Shown here: in pieces, positions 27,031 to 36,500 of the stretch | How positions within the stretch are numbered: position 1 is the stretch's first letter | Layout: each line of letters starts with the position of its first letter | NCBI GenBank assembly: GCA_964523735.1 | Contig: CAZFYZ010000007.1 | Location: forward strand, 1-58,722 | Direction of reading: 5' to 3' | Length of the DNA: 58,722 bases | Origin: CAZFYZ01 sp964523735 | GTDB taxonomy: Bacteria > Armatimonadota > UBA5829 | The notes under the pieces: generated by a model | What the model was told of the DNA's origin: nothing | The model's database searches: none | What the model saw: only the letters and a program-made list of their open reading frames with translations | Made by a program: the position numbers and the translations under genes

Positions 27031-27950
27031 CAGTCATGCTCCTGGCAATCGAAGCAAACCGGCGCATTGTCGTTATCAGCGCCGCTTCCATGGCCGTGAT
27101 CCTGCGTAAACCGGATCACGAGGTCCAGCCCGGTCGCGAGCGATAGATGGATGGTGCCATCGGCCTCTATCATCCCTGCGTGGCCGCTCTCCACTGCGCG
27201 GAAGCTCTTCGACCCGCCGGAGATGCTGCGAGCCTGCACCTCTTCGCCAACTCCATCGATGCGGCTGATTCCGACGATATTCACCGTGCCGGTCGGATTG
27301 ATGATGATGGCGAGCTTTTCCTGTCGCAGCACATCAAGCCGAGTTCCATCCGGCAGCGCCGCCGTATATCTGCCATCCGCCGCAAGCGTCGGTTCGACGT
27401 CGTGAGGCAGTCCCTCCATTCCACAGGCGTCGTGCGTCACCGCTATGGCATCAGATATAAGATCAAGCTCCATCCCGCCCGGCAGCGTAACTCTGCCCGC
27501 GCGAGACGGAGAGACTGGCATTGCCGTGCCATTCTCACCGATAGAGACCAGTCCTCCATCGGGCAGGACTCTCAGGAACGCTCCATCCGAAAGCGAGAAC
27601 AACCGACCGCCGTCGGGAAGATCGCGGATAGTAGTCCCGACCGGCACTGACTGGAAAGGATGCGCATCCGCGTCATCATCCAAGCGGCGCAGGTATTCAC
27701 CGGCGCTCTGCTGGTGCAGGGCAAGCATTCTCTGCGCCTCCTGCTGGAGTTGCTGGGTCGCAAACCAGGTCTGCTCCATGATCGTGCGGATGGCGCTAAG
27801 ATCATCAGCCATCCGTTCCAGATGAGGCCGCTCGTGGTCCAGGCCGAACCATTTCCAGAGACCTTGAGCAATTGCCATCAGCTCATAATGGTTCTCCGAA
27901 GAACTGGTCTGCTCCATAAGCGGCTGTAGTGTTGTCTCGTTATCTGCCAT
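27030..27950 (-). CDS. Prophage baseplate-region protein with LPDGxxL repeats
   Basis: 306 aa. The N-terminal half is helical (HYELMAIAQGLWKWFGLDHE, QQLQQEAQRMLALHQQSAGE). The C-terminal half has repeated strand-turn units: RDLPDGGRLFSL, LRVLPDGGLVSI, TLPGGMELDLI and ALPDGTRLDVL. It ends with Asp, Asn and Cys-rich residues (GADNDNAPVCFDCQEHD). The repeats suggest a beta-prism or beta-helix. It lies between an Ig-like protein and gp25, so a baseplate or spike accessory is likely. No known family recognised. Confidence 0.5.
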   Translation of the reverse strand: MADNETTLQPLMEQTSSSENHYELMAIAQGLWKWFGLDHERPHLERMADDLSAIRTIMEQTWFATQQLQQEAQRMLALHQQSAGEYLRRLDDDADAHPFQSVPVGTTIRDLPDGGRLFSLSDGAFLRVLPDGGLVSIGENGTAMPVSPSRAGRVTLPGGMELDLISDAIAVTHDACGMEGLPHDVEPTLAADGRYTAALPDGTRLDVLRQEKLAIIINPTGTVNIVGISRIDGVGEEVQARSISGGSKSFRAVESGHAGMIEADGTIHLSLATGLDLVIRFTQDHGHGSGADNDNAPVCFDCQEHD

Positions 27951-28701
27951 TTATCACATCCTCCGGTGACAGGAGCCTGATGTTGCCGACATACCAGCCG
28001 TCAAACATCTGATAGAGCGCATCTTTGGTGTCCCATACAAAGCGCACCGTGACGCTTCTGCCGATAAACTCCCACAAGTCGACTCGCTCCGTTCGCCTGG
28101 GGATAACACACGGCTGATTCCAGGCGGGATAGATCACGTATGGTGGGTTGAAATTGCGCTTCCACTTATTGTTGAAATAGAGGTCAAGGCAGTCGTGATT
28201 GTGCGCCGCCATACTCTCTATCTCGCCCCAGACATCAAAAGCAAGCCAGTAGTGCTTATCAAGGTCCAGCATCAACGCAAGCTCGCCCTTCACGCGTATG
28301 TTGCAGCCCCACTGATCGAACCAGTCGGTGAAGTACTTGAAGTGCCAGACTCCATCCGGCAGCTCTTCCACGTAGCCGCTTGGCACGATCTCACGAATAG
28401 GAGGCTTCGCGGGAGCCTGCTCCTGCTCAATTCCGACCTCCACCTGGACATAACGGCGGGAGGCAACGATACCTTCGCAAACTGCTTCGGCCACGATAAC
28501 GGCCGCACCGGCGTTAGCGCCGTAAGTGAGCACTCCGCTTGATACTGCGGCTATGGTCGGCTCCGTTGTTGTAAAGGACACATTCCCATTGGGATTGCCA
28601 AGGATTTCGAGCGGCACTGACTTCGCCACCTGATCATACGGTTGCACGATAAGCCTGGGCCTGACATTCCAGTATGGAAACGCTAGCGGGCTCTCAAGCA
28701 T
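27940..28701 (-). CDS. Ig-like (BIG2-type) tail protein
   Basis: About 253 aa from ATG 28701. The first about 90 residues form a bacterial Ig-like fold (VPLEILGNPNGNVSFTTTEP, SSGVLTYGANAGAAVIVAEA, RYVQVEVG). This part resembles the whole of the neighbouring 94-aa protein, including the shared RYVQVEV end. The remaining about 160 residues (DWFDQWGCNIRVKG, WYVGNIRLL) are of unknown fold. Ig-like domains on phage tails often stick to cell surfaces. It overlaps both neighbours. Confidence 0.6.
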   Translation of the reverse strand: MLESPLAFPYWNVRPRLIVQPYDQVAKSVPLEILGNPNGNVSFTTTEPTIAAVSSGVLTYGANAGAAVIVAEAVCEGIVASRRYVQVEVGIEQEQAPAKPPIREIVPSGYVEELPDGVWHFKYFTDWFDQWGCNIRVKGELALMLDLDKHYWLAFDVWGEIESMAAHNHDCLDLYFNNKWKRNFNPPYVIYPAWNQPCVIPRRTERVDLWEFIGRSVTVRFVWDTKDALYQMFDGWYVGNIRLLSPEDVINGR

Positions 28702-28978
28702 CGGCAACCGCCGCAGCGACGCTTATAACCTCAACCTGCACATACCGAACGCTCGAGCGGTCCTCACTGTCGTAAGCAGCGATGATCGTCGCGCCCACGT
28801 TGTAGCCCAGGGAGACAAGACCATCCTCACTTACAGTCGCTATGGCCATGTTCGATACATCGAAGCGCACTTGGCCCCTTGGATTGCCACGAACCGATAG
28901 CGGCACGGTCATGTTGAGTGAGCCATGCGAAACCCTTATTGACTTGGGAAACACATCCCAATATTGCACCTGATCCAA
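28694..28978 (-). CDS. Short Ig-like (BIG2-type) tail protein
   Basis: 94 aa, TTG start at 28978 with AGGTGA just upstream. A single Ig-like domain: VPLSVRGNPRGQVRFDVSN, DGLVSLGYNVGATIIAAYD, then SVRYVQVEV. It is paralogous to the N-terminal part of the next gene (27940-28701), probably by tandem duplication. Located right after PAAR, so a spike-adjacent or decorating role is plausible. Confidence 0.6.
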   Translation of the reverse strand: MDQVQYWDVFPKSIRVSHGSLNMTVPLSVRGNPRGQVRFDVSNMAIATVSEDGLVSLGYNVGATIIAAYDSEDRSSVRYVQVEVISVAAAVADA

Positions 28979-28986
28979 TGCTCACC

Positions 28987-29253
28987 TCAGTTCTCAAAAA
29001 CATTCAAGCTGCCGCTTACTATCACGGCACCGCAGCCTGCGATATCACCGAGCCTTGCGTTGGGCCTGCCATCCGTTATGATGTTCATACTCCCGCCAAC
29101 GATGGGAGTCACGCCGTGTCCGGGAATCGGGCATACATGCATATCACCCACTCGTGCAACCGGCCTGCCGTTCACGAGCGTGGTTACTGACCCTGTGATG
29201 ATCGTACCGCCGTGACTTGAGGTGTCGCCAAGTCTCGCTTGCGGTCTAGCCAT
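28987..29253 (-). CDS. PAAR-repeat spike tip protein
   Basis: 88 aa from ATG 29253 (GGGAGG about 8 nt upstream). It has the repeated PAAR pattern: MARPQARLGDTSSHGGTI, VARVGDMHVCPIPGHGVTP and ARLGDIAGCGAVIVSG, with His and Cys residues that bind metal at the tip. PAAR proteins cap the gpV/VgrG spike in contractile tails and type VI systems. The neighbouring gpV-like and hub genes agree. A longer in-frame upstream start at 29343 lies within the neighbour and is rejected. Confidence 0.9.
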   Translation of the reverse strand: MARPQARLGDTSSHGGTIITGSVTTLVNGRPVARVGDMHVCPIPGHGVTPIVGGSMNIITDGRPNARLGDIAGCGAVIVSGSLNVFEN

Positions 29254-29255
29254 GA

Positions 29256-29645
29256 TCAGTGCCTCCCGAAGTAGTTGATGATCGCGCTTATGATGCCACT
29301 CACGATTCCGCCTAGAGTCACCACCAGGCCGACCACCTTCCACATGGTGTCGGTCCCGACTTTGCCATCCATCGCAGAATTGAGATTCTTGATCTCATCG
29401 GCATGGCGGCGCAGATCATCATTGACGCCGCGAACGATAAGGTCGACATACTCGCGGTCGCTCTTCTTTTCGATGCGCTGCTCGATCATCTCAAGGCGAT
29501 TCTGTATATCGCGGCGATGATCTTCGAGTATCGTGCGAAACTCCGAGCGCCAGGCATCGAAGGTCTTTGCGAGCATCCTCTCGCTATCCACCCATCCGCA
29601 CTGGGTCGGGCCCTGGCATTCGTTGTGAACGAGTTCGTCTTTCAT
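29256..29645 (-). CDS. Small helical protein with one C-terminal membrane segment
   Basis: 129 aa from ATG 29645, which overlaps the gpV stop by 4 nt. Two N-terminal cysteines (HNECQGPTQC), a long charged coiled helix (FDAWRSEFRTILEDHRRDIQ, RLEMIEQRIEKKSDREYVDL), then a hydrophobic segment (WKVVGLVVTLGGIVSGIISA) near the C-terminus. This layout recalls XhlA-type holin-accessory proteins. It lies between the spike and PAAR genes, an odd spot for lysis. Either a lysis accessory or a membrane-acting tail part. Confidence 0.5.
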   Translation of the reverse strand: MKDELVHNECQGPTQCGWVDSERMLAKTFDAWRSEFRTILEDHRRDIQNRLEMIEQRIEKKSDREYVDLIVRGVNDDLRRHADEIKNLNSAMDGKVGTDTMWKVVGLVVTLGGIVSGIISAIINYFGRH

Positions 29646-30664
29646 GGATTGATAAGCACCTTCCCAGACGAGCGCACAACGATATGCCCGGCTGACCCGT
29701 CCATTATCACCTTGCTTCCGGTTCTGTCTTTGAGTCGAATCTGCTCCTTGCCCGAAGCCGAAATAATACGGACTTCCTGTGTGCCACCAAGCCCCCAGAT
29801 ACTGATGCTCTCCCGGCCCTTGGTGGTGTCGATGAGTATCTTCTGCCAACGAGACCGGGTCTTGTCGCAGGAGAGAATGTGAATCTTCTCCTTCTCGTGC
29901 CAGGCTTCAAGCCGGACGAACTGACGGCAGACATCCGTTATCTGAACAAACGCTTTGCCGCCTTTGATATCCCGCGAGATATCGATTTGCTGACCTGTCG
30001 CACCAGCACCCGCTTCGCTGTTTGTTTGAGTGTCTTGCGCATCGTACGTCCCACGCCGCCGAGTATTTTCACTTTGAACCTCCGCCTTAACTGGGCAGTG
30101 CATATGCAGTATCTGTCCGGCCCTGTCGATTATCTTTAGAAACTCCTCTTCGTCCCGGTCGTCCATCACGATGGTATGGCCGGTCTCGGTCTTCACGAGC
30201 ACCTTTCTGCGCGGGCAGTAGTAATCCGGGTGAGAGTGGAACTTGTCGTGTTCCCGATCATCCGCCGAGTCCATCGCGTGCTCGCATTTGTCTTCGCAGT
30301 CCCGACAGGTCGCGGACGAACACAGCCGCTTCGACTCCTGGGGCTGTTCACCCGGGTTGGATCCTGCGAGCCAGACACCGCTCCAGATGGGGTATTGCGG
30401 GTCGCCGCCCTCAAACTCCGCCCAGACCGACGCGGCCTCTTCGGGGATCAGGAACATGCCGGTATCATCATTGCCGCCATAGAGAAAGCAGGGCCATGCC
30501 CAGTCCGACCAGTTATCTTTGCCGACTCCGAGGACTGCAGGCACTTCCAAACGACATCTGCCCAGTCTCTCCGGGTCGTTATTATCACGCACGAAGGCGC
30601 GGTACTTGCCGTACCATTTGTCCTTGTAGCGCTCCTCGTGTTGCTGGTCTTGAAACTCAAGCAT
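29642..30664 (-). CDS. Baseplate spike protein gpV-like
   Basis: 340 aa. The N-terminal OB-fold (YRAFVRDNNDPERLGRCRLE, VPAVLGVGKDNWSDWAWPC, EEAASVWAEFEGGDPQYPIW) is the Phage_base_V / gp5 N-terminal domain. A cysteine-rich stretch (CSSATCRDCEDKCE) follows, unusual for the family. The C-terminus (KVLVKTETGHTIVMDDRDEE, EQIRLKDRTGSKVIMDGSAGHI) gives the beta-helical needle repeats. It binds the hub and carries the PAAR tip. AGGAG site before ATG 30664. Confidence 0.85.
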   Translation of the reverse strand: MLEFQDQQHEERYKDKWYGKYRAFVRDNNDPERLGRCRLEVPAVLGVGKDNWSDWAWPCFLYGGNDDTGMFLIPEEAASVWAEFEGGDPQYPIWSGVWLAGSNPGEQPQESKRLCSSATCRDCEDKCEHAMDSADDREHDKFHSHPDYYCPRRKVLVKTETGHTIVMDDRDEEEFLKIIDRAGQILHMHCPVKAEVQSENTRRRGTYDAQDTQTNSEAGAGATGQQIDISRDIKGGKAFVQITDVCRQFVRLEAWHEKEKIHILSCDKTRSRWQKILIDTTKGRESISIWGLGGTQEVRIISASGKEQIRLKDRTGSKVIMDGSAGHIVVRSSGKVLINP

Positions 30665-30677
30665 GGCCCACTCCTAT

Positions 30678-30989
30678 CTACAGCCAGCGGAAGACTTCGC
30701 GAAGAACACGCAAGATAACGGACTTTGGCGTCTTCTTCACGTCGACCTTGGCAACGGAGTCACGGATGGCGTCCTTCGCCGCATCGGGAAGCTTCTTCTC
30801 CGTCCCTGCTACTCCGCTCTTGACCTCACCGGCCCCCACGCGCTCGATGACACCTATCACGGTATCAAGCGCGAGCGCCTGCGCACGGCCCCAGGCTGTC
30901 AGCTTGATGATGGTGAGCAGCGAGACAAGAAACGTCGCGAAGAGCTCCTTGTGGCTGAGAATGAACGTTACAATCTGATCGATCTGCAT
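30678..30989 (-). CDS. Small membrane protein, holin-like candidate
   Basis: 103 aa. One strong hydrophobic segment near the N-terminus (LFATFLVSLLTIIKLTAWG), followed by a charged helical tail (KKLPDAAKDAIRDSVAKVDV). AAGGAGG lies about 12 nt before the ATG. Together with the nearby 129-aa membrane protein it could be a holin or a tail-tube/membrane anchor. No family match that I can name. No lysozyme-type gene is adjacent. Confidence 0.45.
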   Translation of the reverse strand: MQIDQIVTFILSHKELFATFLVSLLTIIKLTAWGRAQALALDTVIGVIERVGAGEVKSGVAGTEKKLPDAAKDAIRDSVAKVDVKKTPKSVILRVLREVFRWL

Positions 30990-31007
30990 TATGCGGTTGC
31001 CTCCTTG

Positions 31008-32378
31008 TTACTTGCTGAGAATGCGCCCTGTATTGGCGTCGATTCGGACCATCTGCGGCTTCGGATTCACCGGCCTTGCCGGTTGGGGCCGTTTGACCTG
31101 TGCGGTGTGTCCCGACTTGGTCGCTGCCTGCTTCTCTTCGACTCGGCTCAGGACAGGCTTGGGATGTCGCGGCGCTTCGTGATCGTTGCGCTTGCCTTTG
31201 GCCTCGACTGACTTGCTGCCAGCGCCCTTTCCCAGCGCGTTGCGCTTGAGCTTCAGCTCGCATGAATATCCATCGCCGAAGACGTGCCGCACCGAGGTGC
31301 AGTAGTATGTGCCGGAGAACTTTCTACCGACTCCCTTGATCTCGATGTTCTGCTTTGCGTGCAGTGTCGGTATGCCGATGGTGACTGCGGCCGCTTCTAC
31401 CTGCCGAAGCTCGGCTTCTTTGAAATGCCCCTCCGCTTTGTCCTGAGCAGGCTCCTGGCGTGGCTCTTCGTGAAAGCTCTCCGACCGCTCGAAGCTCTGC
31501 GCAATCTTGCCCGACTCTTGCTTGCGGAATTTGCCTTCGCCGGTGTTGCCGTCGACGAGGTATGTCTTTTTGCCAAGCGAAGTCCGGTCTGTCGCGGTTG
31601 CGTTGTTGGCCGCATGTTCGACGTGGCCCTTCTTGCGTGGATCGACGCCGACAGCCTTGGTCTCCGTGCCAGCGCCTTTCACGCCCTGCGACTGAGTCGA
31701 CGGAGTGAATGAGCGCAGCACTCCCTCGCGGTCGGTGAAGTACTCCAGCGCCATCCCCGGTCGCGATTCGAGCTTCCTTGGGTGGAAGTGTAATTCGTCG
31801 TCCTGGATGTAGAACACGAACCCGGTCACTCCCTTGCCGTCCTTGTCACGGCTCTTGGCAGCAAGCTCTTTGAGAAACTGGGCGTCGGAAAGATTGCCCT
31901 GTGCCACCCTGAGATGCCTGCCAACGGTCTTTGTCACCACAGTAGTCAACCCATGCTCTGTTGCGATTTTCTCCGCGATCTCCGAGTAGAGAATGCCGGG
32001 GGCGGGCTTCCGCCACACGCGCTGAATCTGTTTTCCAGCGAGTTTGTGGCCCTTGTCGTAAGCCTTGAGCTTGATAGTTGGCTCACCGGTTTCAGGGAAG
32101 TCATAGTCGATATCCTTGATGACCGCGACCTTCTTGGGCGAGAGATCGTCAGCGTAGCCAAACCGAGCTGTGATCTCATTGCCTTCTTGAAAGAGCGGAT
32201 CGTCCACGAACTGCAGATACCTGTCCGTGACTGATATCTCCATCACATCCATTTCCTCTTCGTTGTCCTCAAAGACAAACGAGGTTATCTCATGGGTGAT
32301 GTCCTTGGAGAGCCGTCTGCCCTCGATCTCTATCAGGAATGTTGGCTGGTACACGTCCAGTTGCATCGCGTGATTCAC
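31008..32378 (-). CDS. Tail hub protein gpD-like (late control D)
   Basis: 456 aa, GTG start. MQLDVYQPTFLIEIEGRRLS, then SVTDRYLQFVDDPLFQEGNE and ITARFGYADDLSPKKVAVIK match the hub fold of gpD/T4 gp27/VgrG proteins. IAEKIATEHGLTTVV and FLKELAAKSRDKDG are the gp27-like central part. The C-terminal Lys, Arg and Pro-rich tail (AKGKRNDHEAPRHPKPV) is atypical and could be flexible. It connects tube to spike. The gap to the next upstream gene is 104 bp, the longest in the tail module, without a supported gene. Confidence 0.85.
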   Translation of the reverse strand: MNHAMQLDVYQPTFLIEIEGRRLSKDITHEITSFVFEDNEEEMDVMEISVTDRYLQFVDDPLFQEGNEITARFGYADDLSPKKVAVIKDIDYDFPETGEPTIKLKAYDKGHKLAGKQIQRVWRKPAPGILYSEIAEKIATEHGLTTVVTKTVGRHLRVAQGNLSDAQFLKELAAKSRDKDGKGVTGFVFYIQDDELHFHPRKLESRPGMALEYFTDREGVLRSFTPSTQSQGVKGAGTETKAVGVDPRKKGHVEHAANNATATDRTSLGKKTYLVDGNTGEGKFRKQESGKIAQSFERSESFHEEPRQEPAQDKAEGHFKEAELRQVEAAAVTIGIPTLHAKQNIEIKGVGRKFSGTYYCTSVRHVFGDGYSCELKLKRNALGKGAGSKSVEAKGKRNDHEAPRHPKPVLSRVEEKQAATKSGHTAQVKRPQPARPVNPKPQMVRIDANTGRILSK

Positions 32379-32482
32379 CGACCTCTAGTAGGTTAAATGC
32401 CGTGGCGTTCACTGGAGTGTTCGGTTTTCGAAGGAGGCCACAGATCCGGGGTGCATAGTCCAAGCGGATGGGGATGCTCAGA

Positions 32483-32773
32483 TCACTGGAGTATTCTCAT
32501 CTCAACATGCTCTACCGACGGCAACCTGAGCACTCTTCCAAGCTCGATCTCTAGCGGAAAGAAGATGTCGTTGTAGTCGCAGACAACCCACCAGAGTTCC
32601 GCCCGGCCAAGATAGCGATAGGCAATGAGGTCGATGCGATCTCCTTCGACCACGGTATGGAACACATCGTCAGGCCGAGGCGAAGTATCTATGGGCTGCC
32701 TGGTTCCCATAAATTCCTGGTCGCTGTCCACGTAGAGAATGCACGTGGCGTATCTTGAGTCCGGACCTATCAC
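32483..32773 (-). CDS. LysM/tail protein X-like baseplate protein
   Basis: 96 aa. FHTVVEGDRIDLIAYRYLGR, then AELWWVVCDYNDIFFPLE and IELGRVLRLPS is the LysM-like pattern of phage tail protein X/gp53-type baseplate proteins (V.EGD.l..iA..y.G....W..I...N....P..L..G..L.iP). In related contractile systems the tube-binding protein and this LysM module are fused; here they are separate genes overlapping by 4 nt. It locks the hub to tube. It is separated from the hub gene by 104 bp. Confidence 0.75.
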   Translation of the reverse strand: MIGPDSRYATCILYVDSDQEFMGTRQPIDTSPRPDDVFHTVVEGDRIDLIAYRYLGRAELWWVVCDYNDIFFPLEIELGRVLRLPSVEHVEMRILQ

Positions 32774-33240
32774 CTGCGCACCTCCGTGTAATCGACTGAC
32801 TTCGCGACTATCTCCTCAAGAGTCACGTCTACCTCGGCATGCTGCGGGAGCAGACTGTCTTTATCGAAGAGATGGAAGTAGCGCGTTCTTACCTGCCGCA
32901 CCACGCACATCGTCCCCGGATAAAGATCGCCGAGGAAGAAGAGCACCTTGTGCGGTGCGTTCTTGAGCATAGTCCTCTCGTGCTGTGGATAAAGCAGCGA
33001 CTGCAGCCAGGCCACTTTCTCTTTGACCGGTCCCTTGAAAAGCGAGAGCTTGAATGATATCTTCCGAGCTTCACCAGAGACATACTGATAGCGCGGATGG
33101 CTCATGCCGGGCACCTTTATGGTGGCGAAGTCAGTGCTCTTGTCGTCGGTTATCTCGTCGGGATTGTACTGGAACTCCAGCGACTCGCGAGTCACAACAT
33201 CCACGATGTAGCCAGTCGTCTTCCTTAGATCAGCGCGCAA
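32770..33240 (-). CDS. Contractile-tail tube initiator/CIS-tube-like protein
   Basis: 156 aa from TTG 33240, chosen because AGGAGG is 7 nt upstream; a frame-open ATG at 33354 lies inside the deoxyribosyltransferase-like gene. Motifs: LEFQYNPDEITDDKST, then TIKVPGMSHPRYQYVSGEAR, KISFKLSLFKG and ERTMLKNAPHKVLFFLGDLY. The YNPxE and ISFxLxL pattern is that of the CIS_tube family (Afp7/Pvc7-like), joined in those systems to LysM. It joins inner tube to baseplate hub. It overlaps the preceding gene by 16 nt. Confidence 0.75.
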   Translation of the reverse strand: MRADLRKTTGYIVDVVTRESLEFQYNPDEITDDKSTDFATIKVPGMSHPRYQYVSGEARKISFKLSLFKGPVKEKVAWLQSLLYPQHERTMLKNAPHKVLFFLGDLYPGTMCVVRQVRTRYFHLFDKDSLLPQHAEVDVTLEEIVAKSVDYTEVRR

Positions 33241-33569
33241 GACCGGACCTCCTGGATCATGACGATGGGTTTGCCGATTCGCCGTGCATGTTCCATCTCC
33301 CGGCGCATTCCGTCCGAGACGCCTTCGCCGACATATGCCCATACCACGCCACAAATCTCCATGAAGCGCAGACCCATCGATATGCCGAGATCACGCTCAC
33401 GCGAGTCGAGGTCATTCAGAAACTGCGTATAGAGAAGGTGCGGGGCGAACGGCGCAAGTCCTGCATCAGTAGCCATGCGGCAGAGCACCTGAGCTACTCG
33501 CACGTTATGCTCGATGTCACCCGCATATCTGCTGCAGATGAAGACCCTCTGCGCCTCAGGCTGACTCAT
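33225..33569 (-). CDS. Nucleoside 2-deoxyribosyltransferase-like / DUF4406-type protein
   Basis: 114 aa. VFICSRYAGDIEHNVRVAQV, then FAPHLLYTQFLND and ISMGLRFMEICGVVWAYVGE, and GMRREMEHARRIGKPIV fit the DUF4406 / nucleoside deoxyribosyltransferase-like superfamily. The conserved N-terminal S-R-Y, D-x-x-x-S-x-G and E-x-x-x-A elements bind nucleotides in relatives. It sits out of place inside the tail module, overlapping the tape-measure stop by 14 nt and the tube-gene start by 16 nt. The substrate cannot be named; nucleotide salvage or a defence-like role are both possible. Confidence 0.65.
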   Translation of the reverse strand: MSQPEAQRVFICSRYAGDIEHNVRVAQVLCRMATDAGLAPFAPHLLYTQFLNDLDSRERDLGISMGLRFMEICGVVWAYVGEGVSDGMRREMEHARRIGKPIVMIQEVRSCALI

Positions 33570-36500
33570 AGTTTCGAACCTTTCTCTCCCGCATATCCTT
33601 GTATACAGCCTGAGCGATCTTTCGGCCGTCGAGATTGGTAGTGACCGTTACGTCAATGGGTCGCTCCGCCACGCCATCGAGCTTCGCCAGGATCGCCTCA
33701 AGTATCGGCCGCATGTCCTGTGATGGTGCTTGTGTATCTGTGGTCTGGCTGCTGCCCAGTGATCCGCGTGTGATCGATAGCAGCCTGGTCCGGTTTGCCT
33801 GTCGGCCGCTAGCCTCGCCCACCGGCGCTCGCTCAATAGCAACACTCGATGGTGTAACCTCCGGTATTGCACCGGCTATTGCCGGGGTGAGCGCCAGCGT
33901 GCCCGCGACCGCTGTCGGCAGCACTGCGGACTTGGCAACTCCGAATGCCTGTCTGAGAGCCTGGGCTGGCAGTTTGGATGCACCGGCAATTCCAGAGCTG
34001 AAAGCCTCAAGTAAGGCAGCACCACTTCGCGTCAGTGTGGAGAGAGGCCCTTCTTTTGCGTCCGAGAAAGGCAGCAGCCTTCGAAGCCTCGAAAGCACCG
34101 ACCTTGCCGCCTCGTAAGGCACATTCATTGCCGAGCGGATACCGGAAGCGATGGTGGTCATCATTGAGCGTCCGCTTGCAAACGCGTTTGCAACAAGATT
34201 GCGTGCACCGGAGAGGATCGATGAGAACGCGCTGGATGCTGCGCTGCGCACTGTCGACCAGGCAGATGAAGCAAATCCCACGAGACTGGCGAACGGCGCT
34301 CTCAGCCACCCGATGGAGGACGACGCCATAGAGCGAATGCCTGACCATGCATATGATGCAGATCCTGCAACCCGCGACCATGCGGATCCCGCGACTCCGG
34401 CGACCCACCGAAAGGGTGCCGATACAGAGGAGTAGGCAGATGAGCCGATGGATATCACTGCATTCCAACCGGCAGATGCAGTTCCTGTGATCCCATTCCA
34501 AGCAGAACTCGCAATCTGCGCACCGGCCGATAGAGCACCGGAAAGCGTTGAGACGACCTGCGAGCCAATGGATTTCAAGCCATCCCATACCCAGCTAACA
34601 GACTCCAGCATGCGCTGGAATACATAACTCAGCGCCTGTGCCGGAAATGTCACCATCGAGAGCATCCCCTGAGCAAGCGTCCGCAGCAACGCCGCTCCTG
34701 ATGCGGTCAGAGACGAGAGTGGTCCAGTCTCGGCATCCGAGAATGGCAGCAGGCGTCGCAGCCAGCCAAGGGCGCGCTTCAACATCTCGAAGGGGTATGT
34801 GGCCGCCGACCAGATGCCTTGCGCGAGTGTGATGAGTATCTTCTTTCCTGCCTCCGTGAGATTCAACTGACCCGAAAGAAATGCTCGGATTGTCCCGAAC
34901 ACCCGGGAGAGCGTACTTATAATCGGTAGGTTCGTGAACACCAATAGCAGAGCCGAGCCCGCTGATCTGAAGAACCCGCTTAATCCTGAGAACAGCCCTC
35001 GCAAATACCCCCATGTCGTCGAGGCAACATCTTGCACCCACGCAAATGGAGTCGAGAGATATTGGTAGATCGCGCTGCCTATGGATTTGAGCCCATCCAT
35101 CACTGATATATTGCCTGTAATCATCTGCCAAACCGTATATGCGACACGGCCTAACGCGAGCAAGCCTTGTACGAGCATCCGCAGCGGCAGGAAGAACTTG
35201 TAGACGTAGGGGGCCGCCGCGACAAAGGCCCCAATGATGACCCCGCCAAGCCAGAGAGTAGCTCTCACAACCAGCGCCACAACCCGGATAACGAACACAA
35301 GTGGGTAGATCACGAACTTCAGCACGTGCGCCCCGATCTGCAGAATCACGCCGAGCACCTTGCCAAGCGTCTGCCCCAGGCTCCTAAACGATGATGAATC
35401 CACCGACGTTGCGGCCTTGCCGAAGATCGCAAACACCGAAAGCACCGCTCCTCCCAGCTCAGAGAACGCGCCGGTCATCGCACGGATAGCGGGCTCCAAT
35501 ATCTTACGGATGCTTCCGAATACAGAGGAGAACGCATCCCACAGCCCGGTAAGAAACTGCCGCACGCGGTAGTAGACCTGGAAAACCGTGGTGACGAACT
35601 TCATAAGCCCAGCCGCCTCAAGCTTCTTGGCAAGCTCCGCAGACATCTGGCCGCCGCCGCCAGAGAGCGAACTGAAAAGCGCGCGTATGCCCTGGAATGC
35701 AAGGCTCACCTTGTTCCACACACCGAGAACCACATCTCGGATTCCGCCGAAGTTGGTTTCCCAGGCTCTCTTGAGAAGAACAACTGCAATGACCACAGTT
35801 GCGATGATGGCAACAACAGGCCAGAAGTAAGCTGAGACCGCCGCGCCGACTCCTGCAAGCATCGGCCCCAGCGCCGCGATTCCCGCCTGAACTGCTGGCA
35901 TTACAATACCAATCGTTCCTATAGCGGCGGTCACGCTGCCGACCACAACAAGTGCAGCGCCGAGTGCGACACAGAGTGTGAGGATAGCTCTCGTGACACC
36001 AGGCGTGGACTTCGCCATGTCCTGCAAGCGCAGGATGAACCGAGATATCCCCTGGAAGACCGGGATCACGACCGGCAGCAGAGTTCGTCCGAGGATCTCT
36101 GCCAGATTCTGGATCTGCTGTTTCATGAGAGCAAACTGCGAGCCAATATCCATATTCATGGCGTTTGCCATCTCCAGGGTGATCGCGGTGCCGCCTTTCA
36201 TTGCAGCCCCGACGCTCTTGATGTTGCCCTCGAGCTGGTCCATGCCCATAGACATCTGCAGCAGGAATCGCACAGCCTCGTCCGAGCCGAATGCTTTCTT
36301 CAGCTTCACTTGAGCCGCCGCCTGTGAGAGGTCCGGGAACTTGCCCTTTACTTCCTGCAGGATCGGCAGGATTCCCTTGAGCCTGCCACCCGCGTCCACA
36401 AACGAAAGGCCAAGCTCATCTCCCGCCTCGGCTACTTTCATCATGAAAGCCTTGTAGAGCGTGCCTGCTTCGGAACCCGGCATCGTTGTCTGGAGCTGGC

